From NCBI GenBank assembly GCA_039000515.1, contig JBCFYV010000001.1, positions 64,617,132 to 64,681,131 on the forward strand: 64,000 nucleotides of DNA, written 5' to 3'. Position 1 is the first letter of the stretch. Every line of letters begins with the position of its first letter. The stretch comes from Timema cristinae. Taxonomy: Eukaryota > Arthropoda > Insecta > Phasmatodea > Timematidae. Both the position numbers and the translations under genes were made by a program. Under the pieces are notes generated by a model. The model was not told where the DNA came from. It was given only the letters and a program-made list of their open reading frames with translations, and did not search any database. This document shows positions 1 to 12,559 of the stretch, one piece after another.

Positions 1-225
1 GCTTTAGCGTGCCAATACTATATCACTACTCTATGTGTACACCATGGGAAAAATTACACTCGTCCCATTGATATTAATAATACTAAACTACTTTGGTTCT
101 TATTTTCAAGACGCACCCAAGCATTGTTGAGAAAATTTTGTGGCTTTCACAACAATAACTAGGCGTTTTATTACTCTGTTTTCAATACTGCCACTATACT
201 TATTTTTTGTTTTGTTTCCTTCAGG

Positions 226-2078
226 CTGCTATTGGGGGTATAAGACTAAGAAAGTATTGTACATAGGAGTTAAAAACCAATATTGTACATTTTGTGACCA
301 GGCACTGAAAGAAAAAAAAACCTCAAAAGCATACTGGTTTCAAAAATTGGGGAGAGGATCAAAGCTCGTCAAGTATGGAAGCAGCTATTATTGTCGAGGC
401 TTTTGCAAGAGCGAAGAAATGTACGGCCTACGATACAGCACTCTCATTGCTGATGGTGACAATAGCGTATACAAGAGGCTTCTTGAGGCTCGTCCATATA
501 GAAATTTGACGGTACAAAAATTGGAGTGCCGTAATCATCTTTTCCGGAACTACTCAACAAGTTGAAAGATTTGTGGGAAAACGACAAGAATGGACCATTT
601 TATCTCCGACAAAAAATCAGTTCCAAAAGTATGCAGCTACGTGGGACAGTGGTGAAAGCTGCAAAATTTAGAATGAATGAGGCGGGACAGTTGCACGAGC
701 GCACTGATAAATTAAAAGATTACATTTTGAATAGTCCAAATCATATATTTGGAGACTACCAACATTGTGCTCCTTAATTTTGCACAGGACTAAAAGAAAA
801 TGAGAAAAATCTTATTCCAGAGCTTCAAGAAAGTGATATTTTACAAAAGCTGAAATCTATAGCTCAAACACTTACCATTCACTGTCGCCGCCTGCTGTAT
901 AGTGTACACAACAACTGTGTTGAGTACTACAACGCTGCCATTGTAATAAAAACTGGTGGCAAACGCATCAATTCCACACAAAGAGGATCCTATCAAGCGC
1001 GATGTGCTGCTGCTGTAGTAAGCTACAATTCTGGCGCTCTCCATTACAAACTACAAATAAAATTGTATAGATCAAGCCCGGGAAAATTCACAAAGTTGGA
1101 AGAAGCACGCAAGCGTCGAAAATTATGTCTCGCCCGAAGAAAGCGAGAAGATTCACATCACTCGAAGCCCACCCGGTCAAGCAAACCATTCTCCCCCCCC
1201 CCCCCCAAAAAAAAAGAAAATGGATGCTGACTATGGTCCAAACTTTCAACGCCCAGATTTGCCAGAAAAAGATTTTATGTTGTTTAAAAAAGAAATGCAA
1301 AATAGCCTCCAACATTCCCAAGAAGAATTGCGAAACCTTGAACGTCAAACCATAAATCAGAGTGAATCTGGACAATGTTTAGAAGAAAGGAGGAAACGTT
1401 TAATAGCGTATAATTTTGGACAAGTTTGTTGCAAGCTCCCATCTACTGGTTGTGAAAATTTGGTCAAACAAATATTATATTCTGATCTCCAACACCTAAG
1501 CTCGTTGTCATACGGAAAAGCAAATGAACATGCCATAGCGAAGTTGGAAGAAACTTTGAAAATTCGGGTTGAACGCTGTGGTTTCTTTGTTGATTGATTT
1601 GACATTCTTCGGCGCTACACCAGATGGCCTAATCGACAATGATGGCATAGTAGAGGTAAAATGTCCATCATCAGCTGAACAGATGAGTCCTTAGTCAACA
1701 ATTTTGAAACGAAAGGTGACATTCTGGAAACTTACCAAATATAAAAAGATTGATGGAATAAACAGGCGTCATAAGTACTATTATCAATTCCAAGGTCAGC
1801 TCCATGTAACACGCCGGTTGTACTGCATATTTGCTATATGGACACCAGTTATGCCATGCATACGATATGAAAGAATCGAATGTGATTACCTTTTCTGGGA
1901 AATGGAAATGGTGACTAAGCTTTCCTCATTTTATTTTGATTGTTTACTGCCTGAACTAGTAGACCCACGCTATCCATGTTCAATGTCTATCCACAATCTG
2001 GATTATATTGAGGCAGAGCTAACTAAAAAAAAGAAATCAACTACAGCCCCAAGCAAGAAAAATGTTGAGAATGGCTGA
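226..2078 (+). pseudogene. Decayed Mutator-like transposase fused to YqaJ-type nuclease domain
   Basis: Conceptual translation over three frames gives a recognisable two-part TE protein. The first part (about 227-1130) has KVLYIGVKNQYC, SEEMYGLRYSTLIADGD, ARPYRNLTVQKLECRNHL and GGKRINSTQRGSYQARC, typical of the Mutator-like transposase domain of arthropod multicopy proteins. The second part (1220-2050) has the YqaJ recombinase/exonuclease signature: YGKANEHAIAKLEE, then GATPDGL and VEVKCPSSAEQ (about 1612-1685; the D and the E-x-K metal ligands are kept), then YYYQFQGQLHVT and a FYFDCLLPELVDPRYP end. It is broken: the reading frame changes near 565, 780, 1200 and 1600, and a C-run followed by an A-run sits near 1191-1215. 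The family is multicopy in arthropods. Function is inferred from motifs only; terminal inverted repeats were not found. Confidence 0.8.
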
Positions 2079-3391
2079 GGTTGGTAATTCTGGTTAAGAT
2101 TGGTAGTTCTGGCTGAGGTGATTTAAGCATATGTATTTACTAGCTATTAGTAGTAGCCTATAGTAAATAATTCCTGGGAAACATATTTATTGGGCCACAA
2201 ATATTAGTTAGACCTGGCCCCAAATTACTAAAAACAATTAAATTATAAAAATAATCTAAACGTAACTCAAACCACTAATTGCACTACCTTAAGTGATGGT
2301 TATGTTACGATTGTTTATATTTGGCATAAATCTAGAGAGCTAAGTGTATCCAAAGCATTTGGGAGGGGGGGCGGGGCGGAGGGTAGAAACTCCACAAATT
2401 TACAGATAAAAATAAGTTTAAATAAAGTATGATTTTTAAGTATTAATAGAGGCGCTTAAAAATTAATATTGTCCATAAGAACGGATATTTTGTGATATTT
2501 TCAGACATTTTCTCAAATTATATAATTTAGAGGACTCTAAATTAAAAATGAGAATGTGAATTAGGCCAGAAAATCTAAGAATCATGTGTCTTAAAACACT
2601 TTTTTTTAATTTGTTTTAAATCCATTTCTTGCGATCTATTATAGTCATAGTTTCTGTGAAACTGGGCCACAAAGTACCAAGTATGAAAGATTGTATTATC
2701 ATATCCAAAGGGCATTCAGAATACTTAAGTTAAGTCTTATAAGTTATAGTCATAAAATTATTGATTTTTATTTGCTGCTCTTACTAACTGAATAAACAAT
2801 ATCAAAAACTTTAACATTTTCTTACATATTTAATGTGGCTGACACAAAACTTTGTTTCATTAAATTTTAAACTAAATCTGGTTCATCAATAGTGGTTACA
2901 TTTCAAGTATTAGCAGCTATTTTTGGTATGTTTAGGCGTTCATAGAAAAAAAAACCTACTAGTTTATGGGACCAAACTATTTGTTAAAACATTTTTGTGT
3001 GCAATGGATATTAAAATGTAACCATTAGATTTTATGGATATTTTGAGTTTAAAAAGGTTCAACATATTGAGTACAAATTTGGAAGAAAAAAAACACAAAA
3101 ATACTGTTGTTGATTCAATTTAACGGGATTTTACTTTTGGTAAAGTATCAAACTGGACAATAAACATGTCAAAGTGAACCTGTCACTTGAAATATTAAAC
3201 AAACAAAAAAAGAAATGTATATTTTTAATCAATTAATTATATGTAATAAGCTACTTTAATAGTGTGTTTGAAATTATTTGTACTTTCTAAACAAACATGT
3301 GTGTTTGTGGTTAGTTTTGGCTAAGTTATTTAAATGTATAGCTTAATTTATCAAATAAAAATGTATTATTCATGTTTGTTACATTACATTC
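2079..3391. other. AT-rich non-coding stretch, nothing recognised
   Basis: No open frame, tRNA-like promoter or tandem repeat was seen. A short G-rich run lies near 2361-2385. Confidence 0.5.
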
Positions 3392-4387
<996 letters not shown>

Positions 4388-4677
4388 GGAATTGTATCCA
4401 CTCTGAATGGTATCCATTCTGATAGTTTTGTAATAAACTGCCTTTGTGAAAATCCTGAATTGTATCCACTGGAATTATATCCACAAAAACTGGAATTGTA
4501 TCCACTCGGAATGGTATCCATTCCAATCGTTTTGTAATAAACTGCTTTTGTGAAAATCCTAAATTGTATCCACTGTAATTACATAAAAAAAACTGGAATT
4601 GTATCCACTCGGAATGGTATCCATTTCGATAGTTTTGTAACAAACTGCTTTTGTGAAAATCCTGAATTGTATCCACA
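4388..4677. repeat. About 104-bp tandem repeat, 2.8 copies
   Basis: Units begin with GGAATTGTATCCACT at 4388, 4492 and 4595, and each contains GTTTTGTAATAAACTGC. The motif TGTATCCAC also recurs inside the unit. The 106-codon open frame on the minus strand here is only this repeat read through. Confidence 0.85.
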
Positions 4678-5220
4678 AATGGCCGACTTGAGGTTTAACA
4701 GAAGGAATGTTTAGCATAAAAGCTTTGTCACACTTCTGGTAGAGGGCAGCAGGATGGAATCTTCTTAACTTACTAATTGTATACTAGAGAGCAGCCATGT
4801 CATTAGTGCTCTAATTCTCTTTTCAAGTGGCCTGTAAAAATATTTTATTAAACATGAAGTATTCATTCTCTTTAAAGATTGCACTGCATACTAGAAAATT
4901 AATTTGCAACCTTATTTAAATGGTAAGAGTCTTTTTTTAAGGTCAATAAATTTTAAAGTATGTATCTATTTCTATAATTTTAAAGAGAAAAATCAATTAT
5001 TTTATTTGGCAACAGACTTTAACCACTATGTTAAAAAATGATTATTGAAAATACAGCTTTAATTTATTCAAATCTAATGAGAAACGAGACACTGTTTATG
5101 AATTCTGGCAAGAATTTTTTTAATGAGAATTGGCAGCACTACTTTACTCATGTCCTATACTCAGTGAGCTCTAGTGATGGGAAGAATCGAGTAACAGTAG
5201 TCGACTACACCTTTTGTTCT
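4678..5220. other. Unique flank upstream of array TR1
   Basis: AT-rich and without a recognised exon. The nardilysin exon that should precede the one at 10607 was not found here, so that intron extends beyond the left edge or the exon is too short to recognise. Confidence 0.4.
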
Positions 5221-8200
5221 ATGATTGTTACCAGATGTTGATGGAGGAGTGTCAGATGTACACTGATGTTAGTTCTATCATTGTTACCAGATGTTGATGG
5301 AGGAGTGTCAGATGTACACTGATGTTAGTTCTATCATTGTTACCAGATGTTGATGGAGGAGAGTCAGATGTACACTGATGTTAGTTTATGATTGTTACCA
5401 GATGTTGATGGAGGAGTGTCAGATGTACACTGATGTTAGTTTATGATTGTTACCAGATGTTGATGGAGGAGTGTCAGATGTACACTGATGTTAGTTCTAT
5501 CATTGTTACCAAGATGTTGATGGAAGGAGTGTCAGATGTACACTGATGTTAGTTCTATCATTGTTACCAGATGTTGATGGGGGATGTCAGATGTACACTG
5601 ATGTTAGTTTATGATTGTTACCAGATGTTGAGGGAGGAGTGTCAGATGTACACTGATGTTAGTTTATGATTGTTACCAGATGTTGATGGAGGAGTGTCAG
5701 ATGTACACTGATGTTAGTTCTATCATTGTTACCAGATGTTGATGAGGAGTGTCAGATGTACACTGATGTTAGTTCTATCATTGTTACCAGATGTTGATGA
5801 GGAGTGTCAGATGTACACTGATGTTAGTTCTATCATTGTTACCAGATGTTGATGGAGGAGTGTCAGATGTACACTGATGTTAGTTCTATCATGTTACCAG
5901 ATGTTGATGAGAGAGTCAATGTACACTGATGTTAGTTTCTATCATTGTTACCAGATGTTGATGGAGGAGTGTCAGATGTACACTGATGTTAGTTCTATAT
6001 TGTTACCAGATGTTTGATGAAGGAGTGTCAGATGTACACTGATGTTAGTTCTATATTGTTACCAGAATGTTGATGGAGGAGTGTCAGATGTACACTGATG
6101 TTAGTTCTATCATTGTTACCAGATGTTGATGAAGGAGTGTCAGATGTACACTGATGTTAGTTCTATCATTGTTACCAGATGTTGATGAAGGAGTGTCAAT
6201 GTACACTGATGTTAGTTCTATCATTGTTACCAGAATGTTGATGAAGGAGTGTCAGATGTACACTGATGTTAGTTCTATCATTGTTACCAGATGTTGATGA
6301 AGGAGTGTCAGATGTACACTGATGTTAGTTCTATCATTGTTACCAGATGTTGATGGAGGAGTGTCAGATGTACACTGATGTTAGTTCTATCATTGTTACC
6401 AGATGTTGATGAGGAGTGTCAGATGTACACTGATGTTAGTTCTATCATTGTTACCAGATGTTGATGAGGAGTGTCAGATGTACACTGATGTTAGTTCTAT
6501 CATTGTTACCAGATGTTGATGGAGGAGTGTCAGATGTACACTGATGTTAGTTCTATCATTGTTACCAGATGTTGATGAAGGAGTGTCAGATGTACACTGA
6601 TGTTAGTTCTATATTGTTACCAGATGTTGATGAGGAGTGTCAGATGTACACTGATGTTAGTTCTATCATTGTTACCAGATGTTGATGGAGGAGTGTCAGA
6701 TGTACACTGATTTAGTTCTATCATTGTTACCAGATGTTGATGGAGGAGAGTCAGATGTACACTGATGTTAGTTTATGATTGTTACCAGATGTTGATGAGG
6801 AGTGTCAGATGTACACTGATGTTAGTTTTAGATTGATGAGCAATGTTATGAGAGTTACAATGTTACATGATGTTGAGATTCAGTTATATGTTATCAATTC
6901 TGAATGAGGAGTGAGATGTAACTGATGTTAGTTTATATTGTTACCAGATGTTGATGAGGATGTCGTCAATGATGATAGTTTTGTCAGATGTTAGAAGATG
7001 TGATGAAGTGTCAATGTACACATGTTGTTTATGATGTTACAGATGTTGATGGAGAGTGTCAATGTACACTGATGTTAGTTTAGATTGTTACCAGATGTTG
7101 ATGAGGTGTCAGATGTACACGATGTTAGTTCTATCATTGTTACCAGATTTGATGAGGATTCAGATGTAACACTGATGTTAGTTTATTGATTGTTACCAGA
7201 TGTTGATGGAGGAGTGTCAGATGTACACTGATGTTAGTTCTATATTGTTACCAGATGTTGATGGAGGAGTGTCAGATGTACACTGATGTTGTTATATTGT
7301 TACCAGATTTGATGGGAGGTCAATGTACACTGATGTTAGTTTATATTGTACAGATGTGAGAGAGTGTCAGATTACACTGATGTTAGTTCTATATTGTTAC
7401 CAGATGTTGATGGAGGAGTGTCAGATGTACACTGATGTTAGTTTATATTGTTACCAGATGTTGATGGAGGAGTGTCAGATGTACACTGATGTTAGTTCTA
7501 TCATTGTTACCAGATGTTGATGGAGGAGTGTCAGATGTACACTGATGTTAGTTCTATCATTGTTACCAGATGTTATGAGGATGTCAGATGTACACTGATG
7601 TTAGTTTATCATTGTTACCAGATGTTGATGGAGGAGTGTCAGATGTACACTGATGTTAGTTCTATGATTGTTACCAGATGTTGATGAGGAGTGTCAGATG
7701 TACACTGATGTTAGTTCTATCATTGTTACCAGATGTTGATGAGGGTAGATGTACATATGTATTTATATGTTCCATGTTGAGAGTGTCATTCATGATTAGT
7801 TATATGTTACTTGGTTATGATGTGTTTAATTCCTTAAGGTCAATGTAATGATTTTTTGTACAGATTGAGAGAGTGTCAATTACACTGATGGTTTATGTTA
7901 CCAGATGTTGATGAAGGAGTGTCAGATGTACTGATGTAGTTTATATTGTTACCAGATGTTGATGAAGGAGTGTCAGATGTACACTGATTGTTTTCATTGT
8001 TACCAATGTTGATGGAGGAGTGTCAGATGTACATGATGTTATTATATTGTTACCAGAGTTGATGGAGGAGGTCGATGTACACTGATGTAGTTTATATTGT
8101 TACAGATTGATGAGGAGTGTCAGATGTACACTGATGTTAGTTTATATTGTTACCAGATTTGATGAGATGTCAGATGTACACTGATTTAGTTATATGTTAC

Positions 8201-10606
8201 CAGTGTTGATGAGAGTTCAGATGTACACTGATGTAGTTCTATATTGTTACCAGATGTTGATGAGGAGTGTCAGATGTACCTGATTTAGTTCTATCATTGT
8301 TACAGATGTTGATGAGAGGTCAGATGTACACTGATGTATTTATATTGTTACAGATGTTGATGGAGAGTGTCAGATGTACATGATGTTAGTTTATGATGTT
8401 ACCAGATGTTGATGGGATGTCAGATGACACTGATGTTATTTATTTGTTACCAGTTGATGAAGGAGTGTCAGATGTACACTGATGTAGTTCATCATTGTTA
8501 CAGATGTTGATGAGGAGTGTCAGATGTACACTGATGTTAGTTCTATGTTTGTTACCAGATGTTGATGAAGGAGTGTCAGATGTACACTGATGTTAGTTCT
8601 ATCATTGTTACCAGATGTTGATGAGGAGTGTCAGATGTACACTGATGTTAGTTCTATCATTGTTACCAGATGTTATGAAGGAGTGTCAATGTACACTGAT
8701 GTTAGATCTTTATGTTACCAGATGTTGATGGAGATGTAGATGTAACTGATGTTATTCTATCATTGTTACCAGATGTTGATGAGGAGTGTCAGATTACAGA
8801 TGTTAGTTCTATCATTGTTACCAGATGTTGATGAGGAGTGTCAGATGTACACTGATGTTAGTTCTATCATTTTACCAGATGTTGATGAAGGTGTGTCAGA
8901 TGTACACTGATGTTAGTTCATATTGTTACCAGATGTTATGGAAGTGTCAGATGTACACTGATGTTAGTTCTATCATTGTTACCAGATGTTGATGAGGAGT
9001 GTCAATGTACACTGATGTTAGTTTATCATTGTTACCAGATGTTGATGAAGGAGTGTCAATGTACATGATGTTAGTTTTATGCATTGTTACAGATGTTGAT
9101 GAGAGTGTCAGATGTACACTGATGTTAGTTCTATCATTGTTACCAGATGTTGATGAGGAGTGTCAGATGTACACTGATGTTAGTTCTATCATTGTTACCA
9201 GATGTTGATGGAGGAGTGTCAGATGTACCTGATGTTAGTTTATCATTGTTACCAGATGTTGATGAGGTGTCAGATGTACACTGATGTTAGTTCTATCATT
9301 GTTACCAGATGTTATGGAGGAGGTCAATGTACACTGTTTAGTTTATATTGTTACAGATTGATGAGAGTGTCAGATGTACACTATGTTAGTTTAGATTGTA
9401 ACCAGATGTTGATGGAGAGTGTCAGATGTACACTGATTTAGTTTATCATTGTACCAGATGTTGATGAGGAGAGTCAGATGTACATGATGTTAGTTCTATA
9501 TTGTTACCGATGTTGATGAGAGTGTCAGATGTACACTGATGTTAGTTTATGATTGTTACAATGTTGATGAGGAGTGTCAGATGTACACTGATGTAGTTTA
9601 TATTTACCAGATGTTGATGGGGTGTCAGATGTACACTGATGTTAGTTCATCATTGTTACCAGATGTGATGGAGGAGTGTCAGATGTACACTGATGTAGTT
9701 ATTATGATTGTTACCAGATGTTGATGGAGGAGTCAGATGTACACTGATGTTAGTTTATGATTGTTACCAGATGTTGATGGAGGAGTGTCAGATGTACACT
9801 GATGTTAGTTTATGATTGTTACCATGTTGATGGAGGAGTGTCAGATGTACACTGATGTTAGTTCTATCATTGTTACCAGATGTTGATGAAGGAGTGTCAG
9901 ATGTACACTGATGTTAGTTCTATCATTGTTACCAGATGTTGATGGAGGAGTGTCAGATGTACACTGATGTTAGATCTATCATTGTTACCAGATGTTAATG
10001 GAGGAGTGTCAGATGTACACTGATGTTAGTTCTATCATTGTTACCAGATGTTGATGAAGGAGTGTCAGATGTACACTGATGTTAGTTCTATGATTGTTAC
10101 CAGATGTTGATGGAGGAGTGTCAGATGTACACTGATGTTAGTTCTATCATTGCTACCAGATGTTGATGAAGGAGTGTCAGATGTACACTGATGTTAGTTC
10201 TATCATTGTTACCAGATGTTGATGGAGGAGTGTCAGATGTACACTGATGTTAGTTCTATCATTGTTACCAGATGTTGATGGAGGAGTGTCAGATGTACAC
10301 TGATGTTAGTTCTATCATTGTTACCAGATGATGATGGAGGAGTGTCAGATGTACACTGATGTTAGTTTATGATTGTTACCAGATGTTGATGGAGGAGTGT
10401 CAGATGTACACTGATGTTAGTTCTATTATTGTTACCAGATGTTAATGGAGGAGTGTCAGATGTACACTGATGTTAGTTCTATTATTGTTACCAGATGTTA
10501 ATGGAGGAGTGTCAGATGTACACTGATGTTAGTTCTATTATTGTTACCAGATGTTAATGGAGGAGTGTCAGATGTACACTGATGTTAGTTCTATTATTGT
10601 TACCAG
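5221..10606 (+). repeat. TR1: about 56-bp satellite built from the nardilysin intron/exon junction
   Basis: About 100 head-to-tail units of 55-56 bp. Each contains TTGTTACCAGATGTTGATGG, then AGGAGTGTCAGATGTACACT, then GATGTTAGTTCTATCA. TTGTTACCAG is the same 3' splice site that precedes the real exon at 10607, and the following 15 nt (ATGTTGATGGAGGAG) match that exon's first five codons apart from one base. The unit is therefore about 41 nt of intron plus 15 nt of exon. The last three units (about 10424-10591) share the exon's own variants (CTATTATT, GTTAATGG). The centre (about 6830-9720) is full of single-base deletions, while both edges are clean. The unit also contains TCAG-ATGTACA-CTGA, an interrupted palindrome. 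Confidence 0.95.
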
Positions 10607-10742
10607 ATGTTAATGGAGGAGCCCTTGTTCAACAATCTACGTACTAAAGAACAACTTGGTTACAGTGTATCGTGTGAACTTAGAGACACGTTTGGTATCT
10701 TGGGTTTCACCTTAAGGTCAACTTTCAGGCGAATAAACACAG
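10607..10742 (+). CDS. NRDC: Nardilysin-like exon (M16 C-terminal half, LRTKEQLGY motif)
   Basis: The exon follows the acceptor TTGTTACCAG and ends at donor AACACAG/GTAAAA. It encodes 45 residues plus one base, starting MLMEEPLFNNLRTKEQLGYS and continuing to GILGFTLRS. The block EPLFNNLRTKEQLGY is the conserved substrate-contact segment in the C-terminal half of M16A proteases (insulysin, nardilysin); in insulysin the R and the second Y of RTKEQLGY contact the substrate. The GILGF continuation fits nardilysin better than insulysin. The exon starts in phase 0 and ends in phase 1, which joins the exon at 16782 to give a GAT codon. The initial ATG is an internal Met, not a start codon. Confidence 0.9.
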
Positions 10743-10838
10743 GTAAAAATACTCACTCTTATTTTTATTACAATGTTTCTTCTGCCAAAAAAATATGACT
10801 TTATTTTATGACATTATAGGACATTTTTGAAGTGTATT

Positions 10839-11138
10839 ACAAATAATGGAGGTGACCTGGTGGTCTAGGGGTAAGGTGAACTTCTGTGCTGGGGTCCAGG
10901 GTTCAATCCTCGGTCCCAGCACAGATTTATCTGACTACCAAACCCTTCCTTCACCTCTGACAAGACATCTTGTGAATGTGGGGAATGCCAGGCCTCCGCC
11001 GTGGTTCGGATTCCACGTTAAACTGTAGGTCCTTCATTTCATCTCACAATCACCCTACCATTACACATTAGCGTAAGTGCGTATAACCCGAACGGGTAGT
11101 AAGACGCGGTGCTAATAATAATAATAATACAAATTATG
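10839..11138 (+). mobile_element. SINE-B, full-length tRNA-headed copy
   Basis: The head has GACCTGGTGGTCTAGGGGTA (A-box region) and GGGTTCAATCC (B-box). The body has CTCTGACAAGACATCTTGTG and GTGGTTCGGATTCCACGTTA. The tail is GTATAACCCGAACGGG then TAGTAAGACGCGGTGCTAA, followed by ATAATAATAATAAT. Near-identical 10-mers flank it: ACAAATAATG (10839-10848) and ACAAATTATG (11129-11138). It lies just inside the nardilysin intron, in the same orientation as the gene. Confidence 0.88.
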
Positions 11139-11500
11139 CCATTCAATGTTATATAATTTACTATCACCACTATTACTATTTTTATTACTACTATTACTAA
11201 GGACTTATTTGATTCAAGTTTTTTGTAAATTTCTCACATGCATTTACCTTGTTTTTTTTCTAATATAATTCTAGCTTTACCTTGTAATAAGGTGAGATGG
11301 AAGGTGACGGGAGAAAAGGACAGGGTTTTTGGCCAAGATAAATATAATATTGTTCCAGGATGGATTTAATTTTCTTCACATAGTGACCTCAAAATTTCTT
11401 GAATATCTGTCCTGGGTGTTCTTGGATTTAAAAAGTTGGTCATTTAATTCCTCTATACTCATGATGGATATTCAACCTCTTTTGATATCAACATGTGGAG
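11139..11500. other. Intronic AT-rich stretch, nothing recognised
   Basis: Part of the nardilysin intron. No coding or structural signal was seen. Confidence 0.45.
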
Positions 11501-11620
11501 AAAATTAAACTATGTTCACACTGGAGCAACAAAATTAAACTATGTTCACACTGGAGCAACAAAATTAAACCATGTTCACACTGGAGCAACAAAATTAAAC
11601 CATGTTCACACTGGAGCAAC
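11501..11620. repeat. 30-bp tandem repeat, four near-perfect copies
   Basis: The unit is AAAATTAAACTATGTTCACA followed by CTGGAGCAAC. Copies 3 and 4 differ by one base (CCATG instead of CTATG). The period is a multiple of 3, so a 65-codon open frame crosses it; I do not regard that as a gene. Confidence 0.95.
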
Positions 11621-11664
11621 AAAAGAGGTTGTTTGATTAGGAGTTCAAATCATGGTTTTCTTTT

Positions 11665-11812
11665 CACCGCGTCTTACTACCCGTCTGGGTAATATGTATA
11701 CATACTGATTGCTCTGATATGTGAGGGATAAGTGAGATTGGATTTAGAAGAAGTGGACCCACATTTTCGGGAGAGTGGCAGTGGAAAACCCACCCTCAGC
11801 ACACCCACCCAG
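11665..11812 (-). mobile_element. SINE-A fragment, minus strand
   Basis: Reading the minus strand from 11812 gives the family-A body (GGGTTTTCCACTGCCACTCTC) and, at the other end, the tail motif with TAGTAAGACGCGGTG (as CACCGCGTCTTACTA on the + strand). The tRNA head is missing or unrecognisable. Confidence 0.7.
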
Positions 11813-12343
11813 GACTTATTACAAATGCTTTATTTTAATAATGAATTGTGCACTGTACAAGTGCTATGCATGAATATAAACTTGGAGTTATCTAATTAAA
11901 TAAAGTAAATCAAAGCTCATATGACAGGTGATTAAAGAGAAGGAGTCTCGATCCGATGGGTACTTTTTGAGTTTTCTGAAAACAAACAAAAAGACAAATT
12001 CAACTTATGAACAGATTTAGAGTTTTACTATATGTATAGCAGGGTGTTGCAAATTATACTAAGTTTTTTTTTAACATACTCTAACCCCCTAAAAGTGTTC
12101 CTTGATGTAAATAAATAATGCGTGTAAAAATTCAACCATTATAATTAATATTTAGCGATAGCTCAATACACTCAAAGCTTTACTTGTGATTGCACCTATT
12201 GTAAATCACACAAACATCAATTAGTGCAGAAATATTGTTGTATTAATTATTTTGAAAAATTCCACCCACAAATCTTTATCTAAATTAATTATGCTTATCA
12301 AAAACAACATAACATTGTTTCCACTTGAAATAATATTCATTGT
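11813..12343. other. Intronic AT-rich stretch, nothing recognised
   Basis: No coding or repeat signal was seen. Confidence 0.4.
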
Positions 12344-12543
12344 TAACACTTAGAACCCTTCCTACACCTCTGACAAGACATCTTGTGAATGTGTGGAATG
12401 CCAGGTCGCCACCGTGGTTCGGATTCCACGTTAAACTGTAGGTCCTTCATTTCATCTCACTATCACCCTACCATTACAAATTAGCGTAAGTGCGTATAAC
12501 CCGAACGGGTAGTAAGACGCGGTGCTAATAATAACACTTAGAA
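12344..12543 (+). mobile_element. SINE-B, 5'-truncated copy with perfect target-site duplication
   Basis: The insert begins inside the family-B body (CCCTTCCTACACCTCTGACA) and runs to the shared tail GTATAACCCGAACGGG and TAGTAAGACGCGGTGCTAA. The 12-bp TAACACTTAGAA is exactly repeated at 12344-12355 and 12532-12543. A perfect duplication around a headless copy shows that the truncation happened at insertion. Confidence 0.88.
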
Positions 12544-12559
12544 AATCAGTTAAATCAGA

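Noticed and set aside
1125..1355. + strand 76-codon ORF starting MSRPKKARRF
   Set aside because: It is the Mutator/YqaJ relic read through a homopolymer-shifted frame, not a separate gene.
5221..10606. CRISPR-like regular repeats
   Set aside because: There are no unique spacers between repeats, the units are contiguous, and the genome is eukaryotic.
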